DNA of 50,101 bases from Alicyclobacillus shizuokensis NBRC 103103 (GCF_001552255.1 NZ_BCQV01000035.1:1-50101), one strand, 5' to 3'. Counted from the stretch's first letter, positions 16,596-25,133 are shown. The notes: generated by a model from the letters alone, not told the origin. A program made the numbers and translations.

Positions 16596-17546
16596 TCAGG
16601 AATGCGTGTTCGAGTCCTTGGAAGTCTGCGAACCCATACCGCTCATGCCGGGCATGTTCGCATCCAAACCTTGGTCCATCATCATGTCGGGCATGTAGCG
16701 GCCGCCGTTCTTCCACACAATCTTGTCAAAGAGGTTCTTTGGATACGACGAGTAGCTCGCCGTGCCCATGGTCCCCGGCTGTTTCAGCTTGTTGTACCCA
16801 GCCATGGTCAGGGCTGGCGAGGACGACTTCACTTGTTGCACCCACTGATTGAATTCGCTGTCCGACTTCGCCACCACTTGGAAGTGCATGTGGGCAAATC
16901 CCTTGCCGGTGAAGTTGGCGCCCGTGCCGAAGTAGCTGCCCGGCTTATCCGCCTGCAACCACAGCCGCATCGCCATACCGGGCATGGTGTATTCCTGCCC
17001 GCCCAGCTGTGGAACCCAGAACGAGTTCATGGGAGCGTCAGAAGTGAGTACAAACTGCACCGGTACCCCCGTGGGAATCTCGCAGTAATTGACCGTGGCC
17101 ACTTTCTGATCGGGATACTGGAATAACCACTTCCAGTCGAGGGACGTGACCTGAATCGTGATGGGTTTCACGTCCTTTTCCGGGGGCTGAACCAGAGAGA
17201 ATGTACTCTTGCCGGTGTAGTACCCGAGCAGCCCCACGATGACAATCGGGATGCCCCACCACACCACCTCCAGCCACTTGCTCTCCGACCACTCCGGTGT
17301 ATACCCAGCCTTGTTTCCGGGACGATCCCGGTAGCGTATGACAATAAATGCCAACAACGCCAATACGGGTACGATGACAATGAGCACAAGAATCGTGGAT
17401 AACTCAATGAGGTGCAACTCCTCGCGACCGACAGGTCCTGCCGGGTTGAGCACTATGTATTCAGGTCCACATCCGGTGGCCAGAAACAGCAGAGCCAACG
17501 CCGTCAGACCCATCGCTCCCATACGTCTTGGTGTCCGACTCCTCAA
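16596..17546 (-). CDS. qoxA: Quinol oxidase subunit II (lipoprotein, no CuA)
   Basis: About 316 residues. Residues 1-25 form a lipoprotein signal ending FLATGC (Cys about 26). Two membrane helices follow, then a cupredoxin-like domain with SLDWKWLFQYPDQ and SFWVPQLGGQEYTMPGM. The CuA ligands of cytochrome c oxidases are absent (AHMHFQVVA lies where the Cys pair would be), so the donor is quinol. TTG 17546 has GGAG ten bases upstream. The longer frame from 17588 has no ribosome binding site. The last 30 residues are Met/Gly/Asp-rich (PDMMMDQG, ANMPGMSGMG), which is unusual and might bind copper. Confidence 0.92.
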   Translation of the reverse strand: MRSRTPRRMGAMGLTALALLFLATGCGPEYIVLNPAGPVGREELHLIELSTILVLIVIVPVLALLAFIVIRYRDRPGNKAGYTPEWSESKWLEVVWWGIPIVIVGLLGYYTGKSTFSLVQPPEKDVKPITIQVTSLDWKWLFQYPDQKVATVNYCEIPTGVPVQFVLTSDAPMNSFWVPQLGGQEYTMPGMAMRLWLQADKPGSYFGTGANFTGKGFAHMHFQVVAKSDSEFNQWVQQVKSSSPALTMAGYNKLKQPGTMGTASYSSYPKNLFDKIVWKNGGRYMPDMMMDQGLDANMPGMSGMGSQTSKDSNTHS

Positions 17547-17811
17547 GGCCCCATCTCTCCTTTCTGTCTTCGATGTTCTGACACTCATGCCAAGGGTAGC
17601 CCGGCGCCCTTCTGCTGCCTGTGCGCCCGATCACACCGGTACGGCGCCTGACAGGTTCGGTCACATTTCGTTCGATCCGACCGTGGATCGCACGGAACCC
17701 ATGTCAACCATACTTCCTTCAAAACACCAGAGTAAGACGCACTCGGCCTGTTTATGAAATAGTCCTTTCGTGCTACAGGCATAGTCCGTATTAGTGCCTG
17801 GACAGCAGAAA
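17547..17811. promoter_or_regulatory. Upstream region of the qox operon
   Basis: A TTGACA element on the minus strand (17702-17707) is followed by the perfect inverted repeat CGATCC-GACCGT-GGATCG (17673-17690), placed where the -10 would be. No good TATAAT is seen at standard spacing, so an activator-dependent or extracytoplasmic promoter is possible. I see no gene in this stretch. Confidence 0.35.
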
Positions 17812-17840
17812 GGGGGCGCCCACTCAAGTAGGGCTCCCCC
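17812..17840 (-). terminator. Terminator after the amino acid ABC operon
   Basis: On the minus strand GGGGGAGCCC pairs with GGGCGCCCCC (one mismatch) around a ten-base loop, followed by TTTCTGCT. It lies about 50 bases after the ATPase gene and separates it from the qox operon. Confidence 0.7.
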
Positions 17841-17892
17841 ATCAGGCTTGCGCCTCATGCAAGGCGGCGGTCTGGCCGAAAACGGTCTTCTT

Positions 17893-18615
17893 TTAGAGAA
17901 CTTTGCTTAAAAAGACACGGGTTCGCTCCTCCTGGGGATGCGCAAACAATGCGTCGGGTTGGCCCTCCTCGACGATGCAGCCGTCATCCATGAACAACAC
18001 CCTATCCGCGACCTCGCGAGCAAATCCCATCTCATGGGTCACGATGACCATCGTCATCCCTTCCCGCGCCAGGTCCTTCATCACCTGCAAGACTTCACCG
18101 ACCATTTCCGGATCCAGCGCGGACGTGGGCTCGTCAAACAGCATGACCTGCGGCCGCATCGCCAACGCCCGCGCAATCGCAACGCGCTGTTGCTGACCGC
18201 CCGACAACTGGTCTGGGTAGCTGTTCTCTTTGCCGCTCAGCCCGACCTTGGCCAGCAGAGAACGCGCCAAGGATTCCGCCTCATCGGCCGGCATGCGGAG
18301 TACCTGGCGTGGGCCAATCGTGATATTGTCGAGCGCGGTGAGGTGATGAAACAGGTTGAACCGCTGAAATACCATGCCCACCTGCTTGCGCACGTTGACG
18401 ATGTTGGTCTTGGGGTTTGTAATCTCCTGCCCGACGACCACAATTCGACCGGAGGTCGGACGTTCCAATCCGTTCAGGCAGCGCAGAAAGGTGCTTTTGC
18501 CACCTCCTGAGGGTCCAATGACCACCACCACTTCCTGCGGCTGCACCCGTGTCGTTATGCCCCGCAACACCTGATGGTCGCCAAACTGTTTGTGCAGGTC
18601 CTCAACGCTGATCAA
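17893..18615 (-). CDS. Polar amino acid ABC transporter, ATP-binding subunit
   Basis: A 240-residue ABC ATPase of the GlnQ/ArtP/HisP class. Walker A is GPSGGGKST, the Q-loop is [12 protein letters not shown], the signature is [15 protein letters not shown], Walker B is [13 protein letters not shown] and the switch is VTHEMGFA. The TTG start at 18615 follows GGAGG by seven to eight bases and gives the normal N-terminus. It overlaps the permease gene by 14 bases, indicating coupled translation. It powers uptake by the permease and binding protein encoded upstream. Confidence 0.92.
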   Translation of the reverse strand: MISVEDLHKQFGDHQVLRGITTRVQPQEVVVVIGPSGGGKSTFLRCLNGLERPTSGRIVVVGQEITNPKTNIVNVRKQVGMVFQRFNLFHHLTALDNITIGPRQVLRMPADEAESLARSLLAKVGLSGKENSYPDQLSGGQQQRVAIARALAMRPQVMLFDEPTSALDPEMVGEVLQVMKDLAREGMTMVIVTHEMGFAREVADRVLFMDDGCIVEEGQPDALFAHPQEERTRVFLSKVL

Positions 18616-19279
18616 TCTGCAGCCTCCTCTCCAAATAGTTGGCCAGACGGCTGACCGCGAAGATGACGATAAAATAGAGGGCCGCCACGACCGTATAGAT
18701 GGAAAATGCTGCATAGGTTTGGGCAACCGTAATCTGTCCCTGATACATCAGGTCCACGACTCCAACGGGAGCCACCAGAGAGGTATCCTTGATGGTTTGC
18801 GCAAACTGATTCACCAACGGCGGAATCATGCGCTTGAACGCCTGCGGCAGGATAATATGGCGCATGGTCTGGTAGCCGGTCATACCGAGGCTTTCCGCGG
18901 CCTCCCGCTGACCGCGGTCCACGCCAAGGATTCCGGCCCGGACAATCTCCGTCACATAGGCCCCCTCGTTCAATGCCAGGGCGGCCGAGACCCCGATGAT
19001 GGGATACAAGTCTTGGCCGAACCACGCGTTCAGCGGCATGATAGAAGGCAGCGCAAACACCATATAAAAGATCTGGACCAAGAGCGGTGTTCCGCGAAAT
19101 ATTTCCACATATACCGTGCTAATGCCGCGCAGCACACCGAATCGGGACAGTTTGCACAGGGCGGCGATGAGCCCCAGAATAACGGAGACAACAGCGGCCA
19201 CCAAAGAAAACTCAATCGTTCTGAGCAGCCCGTGCAGCAGCAGTGGCAGCTGGACAAAGGCTGTGTGCCACGCGTTCAT
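18602..19279 (-). CDS. Polar amino acid ABC transporter permease
   Basis: A 225-residue HisM/GlnP-type permease with about five helices. The early motif [19 protein letters not shown] and the coupling loop [20 protein letters not shown] (the EAA loop that docks the ATPase) are plain. It probably works as a homodimer. It sits between the binding-protein gene, after a strong hairpin, and the ATPase gene. Confidence 0.92.
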   Translation of the reverse strand: MNAWHTAFVQLPLLLHGLLRTIEFSLVAAVVSVILGLIAALCKLSRFGVLRGISTVYVEIFRGTPLLVQIFYMVFALPSIMPLNAWFGQDLYPIIGVSAALALNEGAYVTEIVRAGILGVDRGQREAAESLGMTGYQTMRHIILPQAFKRMIPPLVNQFAQTIKDTSLVAPVGVVDLMYQGQITVAQTYAAFSIYTVVAALYFIVIFAVSRLANYLERRLQIDQR

Positions 19280-19304
19280 GCGTTACAATCCCCTTCCTTC
19301 GTAC

Positions 19305-19336
19305 AAAGGCGCAGCCACCGTCCCGGCTGCGCCTTT
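19305..19336 (-). terminator. Intra-operon hairpin between binding protein and permease
   Basis: AAAGGCGCAGCC and GGCTGCGCCTTT form a perfect 12-bp stem with an eight-base loop. It has short T-ends rather than a long T-run. It probably acts as a partial terminator or mRNA stabiliser that keeps the binding protein more abundant than the membrane parts, a usual arrangement in ABC operons. Confidence 0.75.
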
Positions 19337-19411
19337 CCATCCCAACCTGCGTCCTCAGTTTCGATACGCACACGCCCGACTGCCAAAAGGAAACCGAGCC
19401 TTGGGGCTGAT

Positions 19412-20233
19412 TCATTGGACGGCGACAGAAGCGGGACTCACCACGCCTTTCACCATGCCCCGCTCGTCGCCGTTGAAGTACTTGTCAAACAGCTTCTTGT
19501 ACTCCCCGTTCTCTTGGATCTTCTTCAGGCCGTCGTTGATCTCCTTCAACAACTCCGGCTTCTTCTTGCTCACGGCGATGCCATAGTATTCGCCCGTCAA
19601 CAACCCACCCACGATATGGACGTCCGGGTGCGACTTGGCGAACAACACGTTCGAAGGGTTGTCGAATACGACCGCATCGGCGCCGCCGCTCTCCAGGGCA
19701 TTGTAGGCGTCCTGAGTGATCGAAAACTGTTTGATATTCGTGATGCCCGCCTTCTTCAACACGTCGACGGACGAGGTTGCTGTTTCCGTCGCCACCACGT
19801 GGCCTTTTAAATCCGCCAGATTGTGTATCGAGGAGCCCTTCTTCGTCAGCACCGAGACCCCCGAACGATAATAGGCATTGGAAAAGTTGACATTCTGCAT
19901 TCGGTCCTTTTTAATCGTCATGCCGGCCACTGCCGCATCCACCGATCCCGCTTGCAATGCGGGAATGATGCCGTCAAAGGAGACCGACTTGATCTGCACG
20001 TTCAGGTGCTCGGCTTTGCCGATCTCCTTGATCATGTCGATGTCAAACCCGACAATCTTCCCATTCTGCGCATACTCAAACGGAGGAAACGTCGCGTTGC
20101 TCGCCACCACGATGGTGTCTTGCTTCTGTCCACTGCCGGAACTGGTGTTGGAACCACTGTTGGTCTGCGCTCCGCAGCCGGCCAGCGCCACAGCGACAGC
20201 CATAGCCGCGGCGAGTGCACCCGTCTTTTTCAC
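19412..20233 (-). CDS. Amino acid ABC transporter substrate-binding lipoprotein
   Basis: A 273-residue family 3 solute-binding protein. The lipoprotein signal ends LAGCG (Cys about 20) with a Gly/Ser-rich linker. The body has VVASNATFPPFEYAQNGKIVGFDIDMIKEI, split as two binding lobes, and DAAVAGMTIKKDRMQNVNFS. GTG 20233 has GAGGGG upstream. Upstream codons lack a ribosome binding site. The best guess is glutamine, arginine or another polar amino acid. A RocB-like gene divergent from it favours arginine or related compounds, but this is inference. Confidence 0.9.
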   Translation of the reverse strand: MKKTGALAAAMAVAVALAGCGAQTNSGSNTSSGSGQKQDTIVVASNATFPPFEYAQNGKIVGFDIDMIKEIGKAEHLNVQIKSVSFDGIIPALQAGSVDAAVAGMTIKKDRMQNVNFSNAYYRSGVSVLTKKGSSIHNLADLKGHVVATETATSSVDVLKKAGITNIKQFSITQDAYNALESGGADAVVFDNPSNVLFAKSHPDVHIVGGLLTGEYYGIAVSKKKPELLKEINDGLKKIQENGEYKKLFDKYFNGDERGMVKGVVSPASVAVQ

Positions 20234-20493
20234 ATTTGATCCCCTCTCTTGTTGACTTGTCTGACTATTGGTCAAGGCAACGTTCCTCATTTTCGACACG
20301 TCCCTTTGTTTCCCTGCCGAGACGGGCGCGAACCCATGAAGTCGCGGCCTGCCCTGTGTGGATTATAGTGAACCTATTCATTTTGATCAATAGTTATGCA
20401 TGAGTTCTTGTTTCCTGCGGGTCCCATCCGTGGTATCTTGTCAAAGACAGCCTGAACCGTTTCAGATCTGATTGTGGGATGGGATGGGATGAC
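20234..20493. promoter_or_regulatory. Divergent control region, binding protein / RocB-like gene
   Basis: The AT-rich core at about 20365-20405 contains TCAATAGTTATGCA. It matches the ARG-box consensus TGAATAATTATTCA at 10 of 14 bases. TGAACCTATTCA lies beside it. These could be ArgR sites, fitting the genes on both sides, but the matches are imperfect. Confidence 0.3.
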
Positions 20494-22131
20494 ATGACAT
20501 ATTGGCAAGACCAGCAGGCGTGGCAAAAGCTGCTTGGCGATCTGGTGGCAATCCCCAGCGTCACCGGATCGACGGGCGAACGCGAAATGATTCTGTATAT
20601 TCATTTGTTATTGAGCCAGCTTCCCTATTTTCAAGCGCATCCAGAACACCTGCGAACCTGGCCGACTGGAGACGGCCGATACGCCTTGACCGCGTTGGCT
20701 CGGAGTGTCCCTGAATCTCCACAGACCGTGATTCTGTTGAGCCATTTTGACGTCGTACCGGTGGATGAGTTTGGCCCCTGGCAAACGTGCGCCTTCGACA
20801 TTCAGCGGATGACACAGGTCCTGATGCAGGAGGACTGCGCCCCAGCGGACGTGCAGGGCGAGGTCCAGGGCGAGGTCCAGGGCGGGGGCTGGGTCGCTGG
20901 CCGCGGCAGCATGGACATGAAAGGCGGTTTAGCCCTCCACCTGACACTCCTCGAGCGAGCGACCCTCGGCGCATTTCCGGGCAACGTGCTGCTCGTCACC
21001 GTGCCGGATGAGGAAGCCAATTCCCTTGGCATGCGGACGATGGTTCCCGCGTTGCGAAAATTGGCCGACAGCTGCGGGTTAATCTACCGCTGCGTGCTCA
21101 ACTCGGAACCGGTCTTCTCGTCGCCCGTCGGCAGCCATGACCACGTGGTGTATTCGGGATCCGTCGGCAAGGTCCTGCCGGGCATTCTCTGTTGCGGAAA
21201 GGAGGCGCACGTCGGCGAGCCCTGTTCCGGAATCAACGCCACCTTGCTGGCCTCCACCGTGGCCACAAAACTGGAGGTGAATCCCGAACTGTGCGACCAG
21301 CATGGGATGGAAGCTTCGCCTCCGCCCACCGTGCTGTGGCAGGCGGATCTAAAGCAGCAATACTCAGTCAAAATCCCTCACCGCGCCATCGTTTTTGCCA
21401 ACCTGTTCATCCTGCGCCGTTCGGGCTTGGAAGTGGAAAGACAGCTCTTGGCCCTGCTGCGGCAGGCGGCCAGGAACGCGGAATCTATCTATCGGGATCG
21501 TCTGGCCTCTTCACCTGCGGCCCCAGCGCGACGTGCAGAGGTTCACATCCGCACCCTGAGCTATCGAGAGTTGTGCCAGTACGCGTTGGCGAAGCATGGG
21601 CGGACCGCGCTCACAGACGCGACAGAACAAGCCTTGGCCTCGCAGCCGGCATCGCTCGATGCACGCACCCAGAGCGTCCTGTGCGCAGAGGCCGTCGCCA
21701 ATCTCTGTCCGGAACTGGCGCCGATGTTGGTACTGTTTTTTGCGCCTCCGTTCTATCCGGCTGTGTCTTCATCCGGACATCCGCGGGTGGAGCGAGTACT
21801 GGAAGCCCTCACCCAATACGCCCAGTCCCGCCACGGGGTGAGTCTCCAACGAAAGCATTACTTTCCGGGCATTTCCGACCTCAGCTATATCGGACTGCAG
21901 CAGTCTGAACAGGAGATGGAGGCTATTGTCGCCAACATGCCTATCTGGAACCGGGGCTACGACCTGCCGTTATCGGACATGTCGCGGGTGGTGGCGCCCG
22001 TTCTCAACCTGGGGCCACTCGGGCGGGACGCCCACCAGGTCGGGGAGCGGCTGCATGCGGACAGCGCCTGGCACATCACGCTGGATCTCCTGCACTGCAC
22101 AATCACAGAGCTGCTGAGTTCCCCTGATTGA
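20494..22131 (+). CDS. rocB: M20-family peptidase, RocB-like
   Basis: A 545-residue zinc metallopeptidase-like protein matching the long RocB type of arginine-degradation clusters. Metal-binding landmarks are LLSHFDVVPV (His/Asp), GRGSMDMKGGLALHL (bridging Asp) and VTVPDEEANS (Glu pair). The C-terminal part has HYFPGISDLSYIG and GPLGRDAHQVGERLH. An unusual insertion at about residues 120-131 is built of three 12-base repeats (20851-20886) encoding VQGE units just before the bridging-Asp motif. The biochemical role of RocB is not settled. Start ATG 20494 or 20479 cannot be separated by ribosome binding site. Confidence 0.8.
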   Translation: MTYWQDQQAWQKLLGDLVAIPSVTGSTGEREMILYIHLLLSQLPYFQAHPEHLRTWPTGDGRYALTALARSVPESPQTVILLSHFDVVPVDEFGPWQTCAFDIQRMTQVLMQEDCAPADVQGEVQGEVQGGGWVAGRGSMDMKGGLALHLTLLERATLGAFPGNVLLVTVPDEEANSLGMRTMVPALRKLADSCGLIYRCVLNSEPVFSSPVGSHDHVVYSGSVGKVLPGILCCGKEAHVGEPCSGINATLLASTVATKLEVNPELCDQHGMEASPPPTVLWQADLKQQYSVKIPHRAIVFANLFILRRSGLEVERQLLALLRQAARNAESIYRDRLASSPAAPARRAEVHIRTLSYRELCQYALAKHGRTALTDATEQALASQPASLDARTQSVLCAEAVANLCPELAPMLVLFFAPPFYPAVSSSGHPRVERVLEALTQYAQSRHGVSLQRKHYFPGISDLSYIGLQQSEQEMEAIVANMPIWNRGYDLPLSDMSRVVAPVLNLGPLGRDAHQVGERLHADSAWHITLDLLHCTITELLSSPD

Positions 22132-22143
22132 ACCATGTTGAAA

Positions 22144-22177
22144 GCGCCGCATAGGTCCTGCTCAGACCATGCGGCGC
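22144..22177 (+). terminator. Terminator after the RocB-like gene
   Basis: GCGCCGCAT (22144-22152) pairs with ATGCGGCGC (22169-22177). GGTC/GACC extends the stem across one bulged A. The stem is followed by a T-richer stretch (TTCCTTTT). It ends 12 bases after the stop and faces the convergent sdpR-like gene. Confidence 0.7.
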
Positions 22178-22243
22178 GAGTTCCTTTTCGCCGCAAATCC
22201 CAGAACAACGGCGACAAGCATAGATTCCCACCACGGAATTGCA

Positions 22244-22525
22244 TTACTCTTTCTCATCGTTGTTCTCACCTCCAAAGTGCTTCATAAGCCATGCAAGCCA
22301 GTCTTGCAGAACTGTAGTGTTGAGCCTGTAAATAATAAAAGTGCCTTCCCGTTGATCAACAACTACATGCGCATTCTTGAGCACATTCAAATGACGACTA
22401 ATCGTTGGCTGAGCATGTGAAAAGTGGCTTGCTATCTCGCCGGCCGTTTTTGGTCCATCCTTCAACAATTCGATGATCTTCCTGCGTGTCGGATCGGACA
22501 TCGCCTTAAAAATCCCCTCATTCAT
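22244..22525 (-). CDS. sdpR: ArsR-family repressor, SdpR-like
   Basis: A 93-residue winged-helix regulator. The sequence IFKAMSDPTRRKIIELLKDG and the helix AQPTISRHLNVLKNAHVVV are those of SdpR-type autorepressors. No metal-binding Cys cluster is present. The ATG overlaps the stop of a six-codon leader ORF. It faces the DUF6323/DUF6179-type pair across a 300-base control region, so it may repress both itself and that pair. SdpR partners elsewhere include the SdpI immunity membrane protein, which is absent here. Confidence 0.8.
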   Translation of the reverse strand: MNEGIFKAMSDPTRRKIIELLKDGPKTAGEIASHFSHAQPTISRHLNVLKNAHVVVDQREGTFIIYRLNTTVLQDWLAWLMKHFGGENNDEKE

Positions 22526-22542
22526 CGGACTTCATCGTCCAT
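22522..22542 (-). CDS. Six-residue leader peptide coupled to sdpR
   Basis: GGAAGG lies six bases before an ATG that reads MDDEVR and stops. The TGA overlaps the repressor's ATG (ATGA). The repressor itself has a poor ribosome binding site, so its translation probably depends on ribosomes finishing this leader. Confidence 0.5.
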   Translation of the reverse strand: MDDEVR

Positions 22543-22592
22543 CACAGACCTTCCTTCCCCCGATGTGCGGGCACCTTCAATTTCCATACTTG

Positions 22593-22612
22593 ATTATATA
22601 GCTAAATGGCTA
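22593..22612 (-). promoter_or_regulatory. Probable sdpR promoter and operator
   Basis: On the minus strand TATAAT (plus positions 22593-22598) forms a consensus -10. The inverted repeat TAGC-N6-GCTA (22599-22612) lies in the spacer just upstream, where a bound repressor would block polymerase. The -35 (TTCAAT) is weak. Confidence 0.5.
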
Positions 22613-22707
22613 AACATTGAATGGGCGAATGTCGCGGAATCCACGCATCCATACCGTCAAAGCGCATATGCGAGTTACAAACGCACACGATAAAACTCCG
22701 AAATCCA

Positions 22708-22736
22708 TTGACACTGCCATGAACGTGCGGTAAAAT
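22708..22736 (+). promoter_or_regulatory. Sigma-A promoter of the unknown two-gene operon
   Basis: TTGACA (22708-22713), a 17-base spacer and TAAAAT (22731-22736) make a near-consensus promoter. The roughly 110-base leader contains AATTTATAT twice (22748-22756 and 22778-22786). It also has a hairpin CTTCAC-GGGA-GTGAAG (22832-22847) whose loop exposes the ribosome binding site of the first gene. Confidence 0.7.
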
Positions 22737-22851
22737 ACACACCACAAAATTTATATATCAATTTTTTATTGTATCACAATTTATATCCGATGTCAATGGA
22801 TATTTGAACGCTTGTGTGCCAAGAATTTGATCTTCACGGGAGTGAAGCCAC

Positions 22852-23325
22852 ATGTTACTGTCCCGCTTCCTCAACTCCATGAGCATTGCAACTCAAATGC
22901 CGTATGTAACAGAACTGCTCTCCCTAAACGAAAGGACCATGGCGTACAACCTGCAGCTAACCCCTCGTGACATTCAGGACTTGATGACGGCCAGAACTCA
23001 AGTTCTGTACAGTTACGGGCGAGTGGAATTGGGAATTGAAGCCACGAAAGAACTCATTGAAGTTTTTTCCACGTCCCCGTATATCTGTCAAGAGAACTAC
23101 CTCTCGACACTGAATGAACTTCACGAGATTTTCTATTACTTAAAAAACGAGACTGAAGACAAGATCGGCGATTTCAAGTTGATCGCGATGATGAAAGAAT
23201 ACTTTGACGACGAATGCGCGGGTTCCCTGAAACTGTTACGAAACAACCTTGAAGAGTTCGCTGAGAATTTCAGAATCCAGACCATGCGTCAAGAGTATCT
23301 GAAGGAAGGAGACGATGAATCGTGA
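22852..23325 (+). CDS. DUF6323-type protein of unknown function
   Basis: A 157-residue, mostly helical, acidic soluble protein without signal or membrane segments. Landmarks are LTPRDIQDLMTARTQVLYSY in the middle and YLSTLNELHEIFYYLKNETE. I recognise it as the small protein that accompanies DUF6179 proteins in spore-forming Bacillota. No function is known to me. Its stop overlaps the start of the next gene (GTGA), so both are made together, probably as a complex. Base composition is clearly more AT-rich than the metabolic genes around it, suggesting transfer. Confidence 0.7.
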   Translation: MLLSRFLNSMSIATQMPYVTELLSLNERTMAYNLQLTPRDIQDLMTARTQVLYSYGRVELGIEATKELIEVFSTSPYICQENYLSTLNELHEIFYYLKNETEDKIGDFKLIAMMKEYFDDECAGSLKLLRNNLEEFAENFRIQTMRQEYLKEGDDES

Positions 23326-24773
23326 TACCTGGCGACGCGGGCTATGCCGCAAGTGATAACCAGTCACTAACGTCCTCGAACGATATCAATCCATCACGGC
23401 TGAACAAGCATCAGTATACGCTCTCCCTCTTGAACGAAGCACAGCGCATTGGCCTGTTAAGCCATCAGGAAGTTTATAGCATCCAATATAAGTTGATGGT
23501 TATCTTGCAGGACCTGATTCGGCGGTACACACAGGGAAAAAGCTCGTCCGTTGCGACTGACACAGCGGAAAGCATCCTAACGTCCATCCTGTATGCCGTG
23601 GACGCTGATTTATTGAATTTTGAGCATCCCAATCAAGCAATCACCTACTTGAAAACAAGCGACGTTGTGAAACTCTATGAAAGAGGGGTGGAGCGAGTCA
23701 GTCAATGCCTCGAAGAGGTAAAGTCACTTTATAAAGAAGTCAAGCAACATAAGCTAGACGTTCCGGTCGCTGCCTACAACACGACGATTGATGAATCGTT
23801 ACCCCTATTTATAAAGAAATACAACATCCTATTCGAAGCCCATAACACAATGGCGAGCATTGATTATCCCTTGGCGATGGATAACATGCGCTTGCAGGGT
23901 GTCTTCTACATGAAGCACTATTTGGAGCGTCTGCAACTTGAGAATGAATTTTGCTCGAGATTTAACCCAAAAGCTCTGATTCATATCATGGAGAGTTTCG
24001 GACGGTTGCATAGATTTGATTACCGGATCGAGTTATTCAACATTTTTGAACTGTGTCTTCACAACTCCTTGTTCTCCATCCTATCAGGGGGTGACGCCGA
24101 CCAAGTTCAAATTTCAGCGCATCAATTCGAACGGTTGGAACGGATGCTCAGCCAATCGGATGCGCGCGGGATCGAAAAAATGATTCATACGTCTCTGAAG
24201 CGTCTCCAATACGCATTGCAAATCCATGACCCTCAGACGGTCGATTATATGAATCAATGTAGCAGGGAACTGATAGGACGTATTCTCAACGCAGCTAAAC
24301 ACGACAACCTACAATCCGTGATCATTACGGATAGACCAGAGAAAATCAAACCCGTTGTCATGTCCATCCATACAAGCAACAGAATGAGCGATGTCCGGTT
24401 GAGACAACTGCTCGACGAAGTGATTCGCAGCGAAACGAAGGAGGAGAAAATCCGACTTATCAAATCGAATTTCTCCTCCCTACACGATTACTTAGATCTG
24501 TTGGAAAGTGACTGCCTTTATGGAGATGAGTACGAAGCGCTATATGCCTCTTTTGGCGACGTGGAGCTTGCAATCCTGTCGAAAATCGTCTTTTACGAAG
24601 AGTTGCGGGGTGGAGACACCGAACTGCGAACCATCGTGTTCCAGAAGAAACGGGCCGAATTCGATTGGCAAGTACATCTCATTGAGTTCATGAAGCGTTT
24701 GAGTCCTTCCCGGGTCCATACGATTGAGCAACTGATCGATTCCATCTGCTATGAAGACATCAAGTTCAATTGA
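23322..24773 (+). CDS. DUF6179-type protein of unknown function
   Basis: A 483-residue soluble, almost all-helical protein. The N-terminal block LLNEAQRIGLLSHQEVYSIQ with LMVILQDLIRRYTQGKSSS is typical of this family and resembles a scaffold rather than an enzyme. No catalytic motif, nucleotide-binding loop or membrane segment is visible. The GTG start overlaps the upstream stop and GGAG lies about ten bases before it. With its partner and the facing repressor it forms a compact regulated unit. Family naming is from memory. Confidence 0.7.
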   Translation: MIPGDAGYAASDNQSLTSSNDINPSRLNKHQYTLSLLNEAQRIGLLSHQEVYSIQYKLMVILQDLIRRYTQGKSSSVATDTAESILTSILYAVDADLLNFEHPNQAITYLKTSDVVKLYERGVERVSQCLEEVKSLYKEVKQHKLDVPVAAYNTTIDESLPLFIKKYNILFEAHNTMASIDYPLAMDNMRLQGVFYMKHYLERLQLENEFCSRFNPKALIHIMESFGRLHRFDYRIELFNIFELCLHNSLFSILSGGDADQVQISAHQFERLERMLSQSDARGIEKMIHTSLKRLQYALQIHDPQTVDYMNQCSRELIGRILNAAKHDNLQSVIITDRPEKIKPVVMSIHTSNRMSDVRLRQLLDEVIRSETKEEKIRLIKSNFSSLHDYLDLLESDCLYGDEYEALYASFGDVELAILSKIVFYEELRGGDTELRTIVFQKKRAEFDWQVHLIEFMKRLSPSRVHTIEQLIDSICYEDIKFN

Positions 24774-24789
24774 TACGGGACGGGAAAGC

Positions 24790-24876
24790 ATGAAACAACC
24801 GCATCCGAAGCTGGAATGGGCACCCATTTTACTCCAATCACTCCATTGCCTCTTTGCACGTTACAGTCTTAGGTGA
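24790..24876 (+). CDS. Possible 28-residue ORF, perhaps the start of a truncated third gene
   Basis: ATG 24790 follows GGGAAAGC, 16 bases after the DUF6179-type stop. It encodes 28 residues (MKQPHPKLEWAPILL...) and then stops close to the IS1182-type relic. It could be the 5' remnant of a third operon gene cut by that element, or chance. Confidence 0.25.
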   Translation: MKQPHPKLEWAPILLQSLHCLFARYSLR

Positions 24877-24917
24877 TGGTGTAAATTCAGTGGTTTCTTC
24901 TTGACGAGAAAGCCACC

Positions 24918-25034
24918 GAGTGCAATGAACAAGCAGTGTACGAAAGGCGAGTAACCCTATTCAAGACGCCCATCGAAATCGGACTCGCAAGTTTAGCTCA
25001 CAATCTGATGAAGAAGGCGGCCTTATTAGGGTAG
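24918..25034 (+). mobile_element. IS1182-type transposase C-terminal remnant
   Basis: The plus strand reads VYERRVTLFKTPIEIGLASL followed by AHNLMKKAALLG and stop. This is the usual C-terminus of IS1182-like transposases. Only about 38 residues remain. A terminal-repeat-like hairpin follows at 25088-25133. Confidence 0.65.
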
Positions 25035-25087
25035 GAAGGACTGCCTTTTCGCACAAAATGCTGAAAAACAAATCACCAAACACAACT

Positions 25088-25133
25088 GGGGCTGTCCCCT
25101 CCCCCATCTTACGATGGGTTTAGGGACAGCCCC
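25088..25133. repeat. GGGGCTGTCCC inverted repeat (IS end / bidirectional terminator)
   Basis: GGGGCTGTCCC (25088-25098) and GGGACAGCCCC (25123-25133) are perfect complements around a smaller stem (CCCATC/GATGGG). The sequence looks like an insertion-sequence terminal repeat and probably now serves as terminator for the glycine operon, whose glyA gene ends at 25159. Confidence 0.65.

Noticed and set aside
18590-19810. 406-residue plus-strand frame
   Set aside because: Antisense to the permease and binding-protein genes, which have clear family motifs.
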